A stretch of DNA of 64,000 bases from Nocardia miyunensis NBRC 108239 (lineage in GTDB: Bacteria; Actinomycetota; Actinomycetes; Mycobacteriales; Mycobacteriaceae): NCBI RefSeq assembly GCF_001613065.1, contig NZ_BDBQ01000009.1, forward strand, positions 62,001-126,000, written 5' to 3'. A program made the position numbers and the translations under genes. The notes under the pieces are model-generated. The model saw only the letters and a program-made list of their open reading frames with translations, was not told the origin of the DNA and did not search any database. The number at the start of each line of letters is the position of its first letter. Within the stretch, counting starts at the first letter, position 1. Positions 1 through 8,164 of this stretch are shown in pieces.

Positions 1-340
1 GTTGGTCATTGCCGGTGTCGAGCAGGTCGTGGCGGAACATGATTTCGAAGTGGCCGGGATGCAGTCGGGCGAATCGGATGTAGGCGACCGCCACCTCGCG
101 GAAATCTGTTCCGGCACTGTGCAATTCGTCGGCGAGCAGGCCGAATCCCTCGATCGCCAGTTCGGTCAGCATGCCTTGGCGGTTGCCGAAGTGGTGGGCG
201 GGGGCCGCGTGCGAGACTCCGGCGCGCTGCGCGAGCGCACGCAGCGACACCGCGTCGATGCCCTCGGCCGCGATCTGCTCGGCGGCCTCGGCCAGCAATA
301 CCGCACGCAGGTCCCCGTGGTGATAGCGGTTCCTGGTCAC
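1..340 (-). CDS. TetR-family regulator (3' end outside window)
   Basis: Reading the minus strand from a GTG at 338-340 gives a protein starting VTRNRYHHGDLRAVLLAEAA, followed by a typical TetR helix-turn-helix with the text GVSHAAPAHHFGNRQGM at about residues 43-59. The frame is open to the left edge, so only the first 113 residues are present and the ligand domain is cut. It is a DNA-binding repressor of unknown ligand. A TAG closes the frame upstream, so GTG is the best start (CTG is the only earlier candidate). It is divergent from the DoxX-like gene at 437, its most likely target. Family call is firm; target is inferred. Confidence 0.85.
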   Translation of the reverse strand, partial: MTRNRYHHGDLRAVLLAEAAEQIAAEGIDAVSLRALAQRAGVSHAAPAHHFGNRQGMLTELAIEGFGLLADELHSAGTDFREVAVAYIRFARLHPGHFEIMFRHDLLDTGNDQ

Positions 341-368
341 CTCATGATCATGACCCAGAATCTAGACA

Positions 369-397
369 TTGACAAGTTTACTGCACGATCCTAATCT
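369..397 (+). promoter_or_regulatory. Candidate promoter for DoxX-like gene with inverted repeat
   Basis: TTGACA (369-374) and TAATCT (392-397) are separated by exactly 17 nt, a good sigma-70-like promoter for the gene at 437. TTGAC (369-373) and GTCAA (405-409) form an inverted repeat spanning the promoter, a possible operator for the divergent TetR. Seen in sequence; binding is inferred. Confidence 0.55.
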
Positions 398-436
398 AGT
401 CAGCGTCAAGATTTATCGCCTGCTCAGGAGACCCTG

Positions 437-871
437 ATGGCACCATTGGTCGTTCTCGTCGTCGTCAGCGGCATCGCCCGCCTGCTCGGCCTGCTACTGC
501 TCCCGGGATGGCTCGATTCCTGGCCGCACGCCGTCCGGCTCGGTCTCGCGGCGATGTTCGCGCTGACCGCCAGCGCTCATTTCCTACAGCCCCGCCGCGA
601 TGCCCTCATCGAGATGGTTCCACCGCGCCTACCTGGCCCGGCTAACCTGGTCACCCTGACCGGAATTCTCGAATTGGCCGGTGCCGCAGGGCTTCTCATC
701 CCGCCGGTCGCTCCGATAGCAGCATTCTGTCTCGTGGCGATGCTCGTACTGATGTTCCCGGCCAACGTTCGCGCGGCCCGCGCCCACGTCGGCCTGAAAA
801 CCGTTCCCCTCCCGGCTCGCACGACACTACAGGTCCTGTTCATCGCCGCCTGCATTCTCGCCGCGTTCTGA
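437..871 (+). CDS. DoxX-like integral membrane protein
   Basis: 144-residue hydrophobic protein with about four or five membrane segments (roughly residues 4-22, 33-50, 70-105 and 127-143) and the DoxX-type spacing of small helices around the loop AHFLQPRRDALIEMVPPRLP. DoxX-like proteins sit in the cytoplasmic membrane and are often linked to redox or thiol stress; the exact reaction is not known. A purine-rich GGAG lies just upstream of ATG 437. The gene is divergent from the TetR at the window edge and has a clear promoter between them, so it is probably that regulator's target. A second DoxX-like gene lies at 49847. Confidence 0.75.
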   Translation: MAPLVVLVVVSGIARLLGLLLLPGWLDSWPHAVRLGLAAMFALTASAHFLQPRRDALIEMVPPRLPGPANLVTLTGILELAGAAGLLIPPVAPIAAFCLVAMLVLMFPANVRAARAHVGLKTVPLPARTTLQVLFIAACILAAF

Positions 872-1260
872 ATTACGTTCTCCGAGAATATATTCGCCGC
901 TGACAAGGTTGCCCCCGGGCAAGCCCCGCCGACATCACTCGCCCCACAACGCCGCATCACCTGTTCTGGAAGGTCGTGCCCGGCGCACCCGCGCCGGGCA
1001 CGGCTCGATCCGGGCGCGGCCTCCGGCGGCAACTACTGCGCACCCCCGGAGGTGAGTTCACGAGCATCCTGCGACGACAGTCCGAATCCGGCCTATGCGG
1101 GCGCGCATCACGCAACGGTGCCGTAAGCCGTCGAGCCCACGCAGACAACAGGATTCGGATCATCGCCTGGCGATCGCGTGTGCTCCACACTCCCTGCCGG
1201 CATGGTCACGCATCGCCCGATCAACCGCGCCGCACGAGGCGCAGAGCCGCGTGTGTCACG
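872..1260. other. Intergenic region with a strong hairpin
   Basis: No credible gene. A perfect 12-bp stem (975-986 with 991-1002, 4-nt loop) of CGTGCCCGGCGC type lies between two convergent genes and probably acts as a factor-independent terminator without a clear T-tract. The rest shows no coding pattern that fits a known protein. Confidence 0.6.
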
Positions 1261-2109
1261 TCAGCGGATTTGCGCACCATCGGGGAAATCGGTGGAACGG
1301 GCCAGGGTTTCCCAGGTCGCGATGTCTTCATCGACGGACGCGCGGCCCGCTGTGACCAGGCGTAGCGCATCGGAACCGAGCAGCAGATGCGCCGGTGGAG
1401 TCGGAGAATCCAGAATGGCCAGCACGGCCTCTGCCGCCTTGGCGGGATCGCCCAGTTGGTTGCCGCTGGCGGCCTGGCGCGCGGTGCGGATCGGATCGAA
1501 CAACTCGTCGTAGTCGGCGACGGCGCGTTCGGCGCGGACCATCGAGCGGCCCGCCCAATCGGTGCGGAACGAGCCGGGTTCGATTGCGGTGACGTGGATT
1601 CCGAATCCGGCCACCTCCTTGCCGATCGTTTCGAGAATGCCCTCCAGGGCGTATTTACTGCCGCAGTACGCGGACAAGCCGGGCACGGTCATCAGCCCGC
1701 CCATCGACGTGACCGCCAGGATGTGCCCGCGGCGGCGCTCGCGCATGCCCGGCAGCACCGCCCGGATGGTTGCCGCGGCCCCGAAAACGTTGACCTCGAA
1801 CTGATTTCGCAATACGGATAGGGGCGTCTCCTCGAAGACGCCCTCGACTCCGTAACCGGCATTGGCGATCAGTACATCGATTCCGCCGAGGGTGTTCTCG
1901 ACCTCGCCGACCACATCGAAGACCTGTTGTTCGTCGGTGACATCCAGCAACCGCGCATACGCCCGCCCCGGCGCCAGAGCTTCGAAAGCGGCCGCGTCGT
2001 CGGGCTTGCGAACCGTGCCGCACACGCGGTGACCTGCTTCGAGCGCACCCTCGGCGAAGGCGCGGCCCAAGCCGCTACTGACGCCGGTGATGAGAAAAAG
2101 TTTCGCCAT
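1261..2109 (-). CDS. Short-chain dehydrogenase/reductase (SDR)
   Basis: 282-residue classical SDR, a cytosolic NAD(P)-dependent oxidoreductase. The cofactor motif TGVSSGLG is at residues 8-15, the NAG motif begins at 83, and the catalytic set is Ser135, Tyr148 and Lys152 (YCGSK). The usual length is about 250; the extra C-terminus resembles the longer retinol-dehydrogenase-like SDRs. I start at ATG 2107-2109 (MAKLFLITG) because the beta-strand leading into the glycine motif begins there; a start six codons upstream is possible. Substrate unknown. It is divergent from the TetR gene at 2186 with only 76 bp between, which suggests regulation by that protein. Confidence 0.85.
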   Translation of the reverse strand: MAKLFLITGVSSGLGRAFAEGALEAGHRVCGTVRKPDDAAAFEALAPGRAYARLLDVTDEQQVFDVVGEVENTLGGIDVLIANAGYGVEGVFEETPLSVLRNQFEVNVFGAAATIRAVLPGMRERRRGHILAVTSMGGLMTVPGLSAYCGSKYALEGILETIGKEVAGFGIHVTAIEPGSFRTDWAGRSMVRAERAVADYDELFDPIRTARQAASGNQLGDPAKAAEAVLAILDSPTPPAHLLLGSDALRLVTAGRASVDEDIATWETLARSTDFPDGAQIR

Positions 2110-2185
2110 GCCGCAAAGTCTACACACCGTTGATTTTTTTACACGTGACGTAGATTACCCTGGTGGGAGCGGTATCCTCACGTGC

Positions 2186-2809
2186 ATGGTCACGAGCACC
2201 CCCCGCCGACGACACCGCGACACCCTGCGCAAGGGCGAACTGCGCGAGAAAGCCATCCTCGACACCGCGGAATCCCTGCTGGCCGATCCCGGCCCCGACG
2301 CCATGACCGTCGAGGACATCGCACGCGGCGCCGGTATCTCCCGCGGCTCGCTGTACTTCTACTTCGGCTCCAAGAACGAAGTCCTCACCGCACTCGTGGC
2401 CCGCACCCTCGAACAACTCCGGTCCACCGCCCTGGTCCCCACCGCCGACACCGATCTACCGCCGCGCGAGGCCATCGCCATGGCCGTGACCGGCACCGAA
2501 AGCATGTGGCGCGAACACGGGTCGGTGATGCGCACCGCCGTCGAATACTCCGCGATCGTCCCCGAAATCGGCGACCTGTGGGCCTCGGCCATCGCCACCA
2601 GCCGCGACGCCCTGACCCTGATCCTCGTGCGCGCCGGACTACCCGACGGCCCCGGCCCCGCCGACGCCCCCGCCCTGGCCCAAGCCCTGTGCTGGATGAG
2701 CGAACGAACCTTCTACCGCACCATCGTCGAATCCCCCGACCAACTCCCCGCCACCGCCCGCACCTGCACCGAAATCTGGTACCGCGTCATCCCCGACAGC
2801 GACACCTGA
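2186..2809 (+). CDS. TetR-family regulator, EthR-like
   Basis: 207 residues. The N-terminal HTH contains TVEDIARGAGISRGSLYFYF, and the C-terminal half ends with a CWMSERTFYRTI segment like the EthR ligand domain of mycobacteria. The ATG at 2186 precedes MVTSTPRRRHRD, a basic N-terminal arm; the open frame further upstream lies in the divergent promoter. It probably represses the adjacent SDR gene and possibly itself. The ligand is unknown. Family call firm, EthR subfamily moderate. Confidence 0.82.
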   Translation: MVTSTPRRRHRDTLRKGELREKAILDTAESLLADPGPDAMTVEDIARGAGISRGSLYFYFGSKNEVLTALVARTLEQLRSTALVPTADTDLPPREAIAMAVTGTESMWREHGSVMRTAVEYSAIVPEIGDLWASAIATSRDALTLILVRAGLPDGPGPADAPALAQALCWMSERTFYRTIVESPDQLPATARTCTEIWYRVIPDSDT

Positions 2810-2953
2810 CACCGCCCCAATGTCGTCCTCCCGCCGGATATCTGGTGCAACACAGGCACCTGCGAGCCTTGTCGTCGATGTTTCACCTCGATCCATCGGC
2901 CGCTCGCGCAGCGCCATGCACCGCGATCATTCACGCTGGGGCACAACAGAAAA

Positions 2954-2984
2954 CGGGCCGCATCGGCTGTGACGATGCGGCCCG
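2954..2984 (-). terminator. Terminator of ohrR-ohr operon
   Basis: Perfect 12-bp inverted repeat CGGGCCGCATCG (2954-2965) / CGATGCGGCCCG (2973-2984) with a 7-nt loop, 13 bp past the ohr stop codon. On the minus strand it is followed by GTTTTCTGTT, a U-rich tail. Confidence 0.8.
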
Positions 2985-2997
2985 AAGATCCGGCGGA

Positions 2998-3420
2998 TCA
3001 GTCCTCCGCGACGACCACGCGGACGTCGATGTTGCCGCGGGTGGCGTTGGAGTAGGGGCACACCTTGTGAGCGGCGTCGGCCAGTTCCTGGGCCTGCTCG
3101 CGGGACAGGTTCGGGAGGGAGACCTCGAGGGTCACCTCCAGGGCGAAGCCGCCCTCGTCGTTGGAACCGAGGCCGACCCGCGCGCCGACGGCGGAGTCGT
3201 CGATATTCGCCTTGGCCTGGCCGCCGATCATGCGCAGGGCCGAATGGAAGCATGCCGCGTAACCGGCCGCGAACAACTGCTCCGGGTTGGTGCCCTGGCC
3301 CGAGCCGCCCATCTCCTTCGGAAACGACAGCGCCAGATCGATCTTGCCGTCGGTGGTGCGGGCGCGGCCGTTGCGGCCGTCGCCGGTGGCCAGCGCCTCC
3401 GCCGTGTACAGGACCTGCAT
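2998..3420 (-). CDS. ohr: Organic hydroperoxide resistance protein Ohr (OsmC family)
   Basis: 140 residues, normal length for Ohr. It is a cytosolic thiol peroxidase that reduces organic and fatty-acid hydroperoxides. The peroxidatic Cys57 (AACFHSA) and resolving Cys121 (KVCPYSNATRGN) are both present, with the Ohr hallmark GTNPEQLFAAGYAACF. It starts 1 bp after the ohrR stop codon, so the two form an operon, and a strong terminator follows. Expression should rise when OhrR is oxidised. Family and role are well supported. Confidence 0.93.
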   Translation of the reverse strand: MQVLYTAEALATGDGRNGRARTTDGKIDLALSFPKEMGGSGQGTNPEQLFAAGYAACFHSALRMIGGQAKANIDDSAVGARVGLGSNDEGGFALEVTLEVSLPNLSREQAQELADAAHKVCPYSNATRGNIDVRVVVAED

Positions 3421-3421
3421 C

Positions 3422-3871
3422 TCAGTTCTCCTTCGCGGTGTGGGCGCTCAATACGCCGTTGAGGCGCTGCAGCAGTTCGTACAGCGTCCCGATATCTTCC
3501 GATGACATTCCGGCGACCTCGGCCATCTCGGCCGGAAGACCGCAGGCATTGGCCCGCAGCCGCCGACCGGATTCGGTGAGTTCGATCTCGACGCGGCGCT
3601 CATCGGCCGCCGAACGATTCCGCGTCACCAAACCGGCTGTCTCGAGCCGCTTGAGCAGCGGCGACAACGTTCCCGAATCCAGCCCCAGCGCCGCACACAG
3701 CTCTCCGACGCTGCGTCCGTCGCGCCGCTCCCACAGCGCCAGCATCACCAGATACTGCGGATAGGTCAGCCCCAGCGCCTCCAGCTTCGGCCGGTACACC
3801 GCCGTCATCGAGCGTGATGCCGAGTACAGCGCGAAGCACAGTTGCTGATCCAGAGCCAGTTGATCGGTCAC
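3422..3871 (-). CDS. ohrR: OhrR, MarR-family peroxide sensor and repressor
   Basis: 149 residues. The N-terminal LCFALYSASR carries the redox Cys of the OhrR family (Cys12 from the chosen start), and a winged helix follows with the text GTLSPLLKRLETAGLVTR. OhrR binds DNA as a dimer until its Cys is oxidised by organic peroxides, and here it precedes ohr in one operon. I use GTG 3869-3871 (VTDQLALDQQ); a TTG seven codons upstream would place the start inside the palindromic operator, which is less likely. Regulation is probably autogenous through the site at 3887-3908. Confidence 0.9.
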   Translation of the reverse strand: MTDQLALDQQLCFALYSASRSMTAVYRPKLEALGLTYPQYLVMLALWERRDGRSVGELCAALGLDSGTLSPLLKRLETAGLVTRNRSAADERRVEIELTESGRRLRANACGLPAEMAEVAGMSSEDIGTLYELLQRLNGVLSAHTAKEN

Positions 3872-3886
3872 GCTCAATAATATAGC

Positions 3887-3908
3887 GCGCAACTAAGTTG
3901 TGCACAAC
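3887..3908. promoter_or_regulatory. OhrR operator: overlapping palindromes
   Basis: GCGCAAC-TAA-GTTGTGC (3887-3903) is an inverted repeat with one mismatch, and its right half continues as the perfect palindrome GTTGTGCACAAC (3897-3908). Three alternating half-sites lie 15 bp upstream of ohrR, as expected for OhrR. Confidence 0.75.
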
Positions 3909-4071
3909 CATTCTCGGAACACTTCTCGTGATGCAGATGGGAACTCATCGCGTAAGCCGCCGATAGGCGCCCGCCGCTGTTCGAGCGCTCGCTACTTCAA
4001 CCTGGGAAGATCGTCGGATCCGCCGCGTCATCGCCCCGCCGGATTCGCCGCGTAGGTGACGCGCGATCCCG

Positions 4072-4941
4072 TCAGCCGGAGACGACCGCGGCCACGGCCT
4101 CGAGAGCCGGTCGCGGCGCGCGCCCCAAGATCGCGGCGAGGTCCCCGGTCGGAGTGCCGGTCCATCCACCCCGGAACGCCCGATACACGCCCAGCAGAAT
4201 CTCGGCCAACTCCCCCGGCACACCCTGCTCGGCGACCGCTCGCAGAAACTCCTCATCCGCGACTGGTCGATAGTCGATCTTCGTCCCGGCGATCGTGGCA
4301 GCCAGACGCGCCAGATCATCCCAGTCGATACTGTCCGCGGCGGTGAGCGTGTAGCACCGCCCGCGATGCCGATCGGAGACCAGCACCCGCGCGGCAGCCT
4401 CCGCGAGATCCTCGATATGGGCCGGTGCGGTGCGCGCCCGACCGGCCGGCGCCGCGAGCGTCCCGGCGGCGATCGCCGTCGTCACATCACGGCCGACGGT
4501 CTGGGCCAGCCCGTATGTGGTGCGCAGAATCGTCGCATCGGCGGACAGGTTGCGCAGCAACGCTTCCGAAGCCGCGAAGTCGGACATCATCGGCAGCGGA
4601 TATCGCTCCGGATCGGGCCAGCTCACATAGACGATGCGCGGCACGCCCGCGGCCACCGCCGCCCGGATCGCCGCGGCGTGCTGGACACCCCGACGCTGTG
4701 CCGGTGTGCCGTAATTGGTGCCGTTGAGCAGTACCGCCGTCACACCGCGGAACGCGGTCACCATCCCATCGGGTTCGTCGAAATCGAAGCGACGCAAGGG
4801 AATTCCGGTCTCCACGAATGCTTTTACGGATGCCGGATCACGAGTCCCGGCAACGATATCCACCTCGGGAACCAGGCGACGCAACCGATCCAGAACGGGC
4901 CGGCCGAACAGTTCGCCACCGGCTCCGGTCACGAGAAACAT
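4072..4941 (-). CDS. NmrA-like NAD(P)-binding oxidoreductase
   Basis: 289 residues. The N-terminus MFLVTGAGGELFGRPV is an atypical-SDR/NmrA dinucleotide fold motif; DFDEPDGMVTAFRGVTAVLL and the central YVSWPDPERYP segment fit the ergot-alkaloid-reductase or quinone-reductase-like NmrA group. It probably binds NAD(P) in the cytosol; the substrate is unknown. ATG 4939-4941 is preferred because AGGAG precedes it at normal spacing, whereas GTG two codons earlier overlaps that site. It is divergent from the TetR gene at 5036, and two identical palindromes lie between, so it is very likely the TetR target. Confidence 0.8.
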   Translation of the reverse strand: MFLVTGAGGELFGRPVLDRLRRLVPEVDIVAGTRDPASVKAFVETGIPLRRFDFDEPDGMVTAFRGVTAVLLNGTNYGTPAQRRGVQHAAAIRAAVAAGVPRIVYVSWPDPERYPLPMMSDFAASEALLRNLSADATILRTTYGLAQTVGRDVTTAIAAGTLAAPAGRARTAPAHIEDLAEAAARVLVSDRHRGRCYTLTAADSIDWDDLARLAATIAGTKIDYRPVADEEFLRAVAEQGVPGELAEILLGVYRAFRGGWTGTPTGDLAAILGRAPRPALEAVAAVVSG

Positions 4942-4969
4942 ACGCACTCCTGTAATCTGCCGAATAAAG

Positions 4970-5013
4970 CGGGTCAGTTGACCCGGTTGAAACTATACGG
5001 GTCAACTGACCCG
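4970..5013. promoter_or_regulatory. Two identical TetR operators
   Basis: CGGGTCA-GT-TGACCCG (4970-4985) and CGGGTCA-AC-TGACCCG (4998-5013) are perfect 7-bp-arm inverted repeats with 2-nt centres, 28 bp apart, between the divergent NmrA-like and TetR genes. They should be the operators of the TetR protein. The 12-nt gap is AT-richer than its surroundings. Confidence 0.85.
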
Positions 5014-5035
5014 TTTACCAGATCGGAGTGTGCCG

Positions 5036-5611
5036 GTGACCGACCGACCGCTGCGCGCCGACGCGCGCGACAACCGCGCCAAGATCCTCGCCGCGGCCCG
5101 ATCCGCCTTCGACGACCTCGGCCCACAGGCGAATCTGCGTGAGATCGCCCGACGCGCGAAAGTCGCCCAGGGCACCGTGCACCGCCACTTCCCCACCAAA
5201 CAGGCCCTGTTCGCCGCGATCATCACCGACCGGCTCCGCGAACTGACCCAGCTCGCACGAGATCTGCGCACCCAGCACGACCCCGGGGACGCTTTCCTCG
5301 CCTTCCTCACCGCCACCGTCGCCAATGCCCGCGACAACCGTTCCATGGCAGCGGTTTTCGAGGAGGCGGGAAGTACCGAGGAGATGCGCGCAGCCGGACA
5401 GCGGATGGACGCCGAACTCACCTACCTGCTCGCGCAGGCCCAGGCCCACGGCGCCATCCGCACCGACGTCGACCTCGCCGATATTCACGCGATCGCCGCC
5501 GCGGTCCTGGCCGTCGACGCCCATCCCGCCCCCGACGACACCGACCGCGCCCGCCGCGTCGCCGTCGTGCTCGACGGCCTACGCCCACCCCGAACCGCCG
5601 ACTCGCCCTGA
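5036..5611 (+). CDS. TetR-family regulator
   Basis: 191 residues with HTH text NLREIARRAKVAQGTVHRHFPTK at about residues 30-55. GTG 5036 is chosen because GGAG (5025-5028) is 7 nt upstream; the in-frame GTG at 5030 is too close to it. It should repress itself and the divergent NmrA-like reductase through the paired operators. The ligand domain is short and unassigned. Confidence 0.86.
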   Translation: MTDRPLRADARDNRAKILAAARSAFDDLGPQANLREIARRAKVAQGTVHRHFPTKQALFAAIITDRLRELTQLARDLRTQHDPGDAFLAFLTATVANARDNRSMAAVFEEAGSTEEMRAAGQRMDAELTYLLAQAQAHGAIRTDVDLADIHAIAAAVLAVDAHPAPDDTDRARRVAVVLDGLRPPRTADSP

Positions 5612-5792
5612 TCACAAGCCGCACAGCCACCTCATCCACCGCCCAGCTGTGCACCTGCCCGCACTGCCGTGCCCCCGCACATCCTGGCAGGCGAGCGGCC
5701 CGGCGACGCGGAGTCCGGCCATCCGCCATCCCCACTGGACCGAGCACCTGTCCGGCCGGGTGGGAGATCAACGGCGGTCCGCCTGGCGGGCC

Positions 5793-6563
5793 TCAGTCCT
5801 GGACCGGCGGGATGTTCGCCAGTCGTTCGGCTTCGGCATCGACCGCGGCGGCGTCCATATATGCCTCGGTGGTCAGCTCGAGCATGCTGGCCCAGCGGGT
5901 GATGCGGGGGTGCCAGCGCTGGATGTAGGCGTGGGCGTGGGCGGCCTCGGCGACGTTCCCGCCCGCTTCGGCGGCGGTTTTCGCGGCCATCGCCGCGGCC
6001 ACCGTATTCTCGGCCAGGGCCAGCTGTTCGCGGCAGTGGTCGGGGGTGAAGATCTCCTCGCGGACGGTGTCCGCCTCCACCTGCAGATTGGTGATGAGAC
6101 TGCGTAGCCTCGGGTCCAGCGGCTGAATGCTGGGCCGCCCGGCCTCGGCCGCGGCCTTGGCGCGGCGGGCGCGGCGTTCGGCGTCGCGGCGGTCCCATTC
6201 GGCGAGCTGGGCCCGGTAATCCTCGACCTCTGCCTCGGTCACCGAGCGATAGACCAGCCGCGCCGTCAGCGACATCCGCTCCCCGCCCTCGTGATCGAGT
6301 ATCACCGCGCCGATGTGCTCGATCGGCTGCGCCGGCTCGGGACGAGCCTCCACCCGCGCGTCCAGCACGTCGTGATAGTGCTGTTCGGTGACGTCGTCAC
6401 AGGTGATGTCGAACAGCGCGGTGCCGACCTCCACATAGGTGCGGCAGATCCGGCCGGTGACCTCCTCCGGCGAACCGAATTGTCCCCCACCGCGATCCAC
6501 CCGGCTGGTGCCGTCGAACCTGGTATAGGTGATTTCCCAGCTATAGGTGTCGGGCCCGTTCAT
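5793..6563 (-). CDS. Conserved-looking protein of unknown function
   Basis: 256 residues, soluble, no signal peptide or membrane segment. It opens with MNGPDTYSWEITYTRFDGTS, has a charged helical middle (YRAQLAEWDRRDAERRARRA) suggesting a coiled coil at about residues 116-145, and an Ala-rich helical C-terminus. GGAGGA stands 5 nt before the ATG at 6561-6563, so the start is secure. I do not recognise the family. It ends 181 bp from the TetR at 5036 and is followed on the other side by the ABC1 kinase on the same strand. Confidence 0.6.
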   Translation of the reverse strand: MNGPDTYSWEITYTRFDGTSRVDRGGGQFGSPEEVTGRICRTYVEVGTALFDITCDDVTEQHYHDVLDARVEARPEPAQPIEHIGAVILDHEGGERMSLTARLVYRSVTEAEVEDYRAQLAEWDRRDAERRARRAKAAAEAGRPSIQPLDPRLRSLITNLQVEADTVREEIFTPDHCREQLALAENTVAAAMAAKTAAEAGGNVAEAAHAHAYIQRWHPRITRWASMLELTTEAYMDAAAVDAEAERLANIPPVQD

Positions 6564-6661
6564 CGCTGTCCTCCGTCGGCACATGATCGGTTGGCCTGCA
6601 GATCGATCCGATCCGGTACAGCACCGTAGCCCACGGCGGCGATCGACAGGCCGGAGATCAA

Positions 6662-8047
6662 TTAGTCCGCAGGGAGTTCGATGCCCTCCGCGGCGGCCTT
6701 GGCGGCCACCTCCTCCGGAAACACGTTGCGGAATAGGTAGAGATCTTGCCCCAGACGCCAGCCCGGCGCCAGCGCAACGGCATAGCGCTCGAAATAACCG
6801 AGTTGCTTACCCATCAGGATCAGCTGCTCGGGCCCCGACGCACCGCGCCGCTTACCGAATTCGATCAGCCGCGCGGCCACCTTGCCCATATCCAGCTTGG
6901 CGAGCTTGCCCGACAGGACCGGCGCGAGCGCGGTCGCGAGCTGACGGCCGATGGTCGCGTCGTCGCCGGAATCCGCCTCGACCAGATCCAGCTCCCGCAA
7001 CGCCCGTGCGACAGGCCGGAAATCACCGTCGATGGCGCTGGCGTGGAACAGCGCGCGCACGAAATCCCGCCACGGCGGCGACATCGTGCCCACGATGCCG
7101 AAATCGAGCATCGCCGCGCGGCCGTCGTCCAGCAGCCATAGATTGCCCGCGTGCACGTCACCATGGAAAAGCCCGTGTACCACAACGCTTTCCAGCCACG
7201 CCTTGACCAACCGGCGGATCAGCAGCTCCGGATCCGGATGCACCGCGCGGATATCGTCGAACCGGTCCAGCGGCAGCCCGCTCATCCGTTCCATGCACAG
7301 CACCCGCGGACCGGAATACTCCGGATACACCTCGGGTATCGCGACACTCACGTTGTCGCCGAAGGCGCGCAGATTCTCCCGGGCGCGGGCCTGATTGCTC
7401 GCCTCGTTGCGGAAATCCAGTTCCGCGACGGTCGTGTCGTACAGATCACGGACCACGCCACCGGCATTGGCGACCCGCGCGTTCTCCGAACGTCGCTCCA
7501 TCATCCGGGCCAGCCGGAACGCCGCACGCAGATCGACGATCATCCGCCGGGCGATATCGGGCCGCTGTACCTTCACCACCGCGCGACGGCCATCGGCCAG
7601 CACGCACCCGTGCACCTGCGCCACCGAGGCCGCCGACAGCGGAGTGTCCTCGAACTCCCGGAACAGCTCGTCGATCGGGCGGCCCAGATCGGCCTCGACG
7701 ATCTTGCGCGCGTCAACGCCGGGAAAGGGCGGCACATCGTCCAGGCAGCGCAGACACGCGTCGGCGAGTTCGGGCGGGAACGCACCGGGCGAGGAGGCGA
7801 TCAGCTGACCCAGCTTGACGAACATCGGACCGAGTACCTCGAAGCCGTCGACCACGCCGTCGGCCATCGCGTGCCGACGCTTGGCCCTGCGCAGCCCGCC
7901 GCGCACCACCCGGCGCACCATGCAGCCGCCGAGCACCGAACCGATGACCGTGGTACGCCGGAACTCGGCGAATCCGAATTTCTCCAGGGCCGGACGGACC
8001 ACCTGCTCGTCCGGCCGAGTCGAGGTTGTCACCGATTCCGCCGTCAT
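6662..8047 (-). CDS. ABC1/UbiB (AarF/ADCK) family atypical kinase
   Basis: 461 residues. The family signature KLGQ (residues 78-81 in PMFVKLGQLIASSPGAF) is present, as are the Ala-rich nucleotide loop AASVAQVHG, the conserved HGDVHAGNLWLLDD loop and the metal-binding LDFGIVG. UbiB-type kinases have ATPase activity linked to quinone or other lipid metabolism and are membrane-associated. The start is ATG 8045-8047 (MTAESVTT). A paralogue lies at 59365. In mycobacteria-type genomes several such proteins occur, and the lipid partner is not known here. Confidence 0.88.
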   Translation of the reverse strand: MTAESVTTSTRPDEQVVRPALEKFGFAEFRRTTVIGSVLGGCMVRRVVRGGLRRAKRRHAMADGVVDGFEVLGPMFVKLGQLIASSPGAFPPELADACLRCLDDVPPFPGVDARKIVEADLGRPIDELFREFEDTPLSAASVAQVHGCVLADGRRAVVKVQRPDIARRMIVDLRAAFRLARMMERRSENARVANAGGVVRDLYDTTVAELDFRNEASNQARARENLRAFGDNVSVAIPEVYPEYSGPRVLCMERMSGLPLDRFDDIRAVHPDPELLIRRLVKAWLESVVVHGLFHGDVHAGNLWLLDDGRAAMLDFGIVGTMSPPWRDFVRALFHASAIDGDFRPVARALRELDLVEADSGDDATIGRQLATALAPVLSGKLAKLDMGKVAARLIEFGKRRGASGPEQLILMGKQLGYFERYAVALAPGWRLGQDLYLFRNVFPEEVAAKAAAEGIELPAD

Positions 8048-8164
8048 CGTGCGCCCGCCGCACTCGCGCGGTCGATCCACTGCGCGCTGCTCGATATCGC
8101 GATCATCTCCTCACTCGCCGTTCGCATCGCACAGAGTCTACGGCCCCGCGGCTGGTGCGCCGGT

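Noticed and set aside
2182..3462. Plus-strand open frame of 426 codons over the TetR and ohr region
   Set aside because: Its first part is an out-of-frame copy of the TetR gene and the rest is antisense to ohr.
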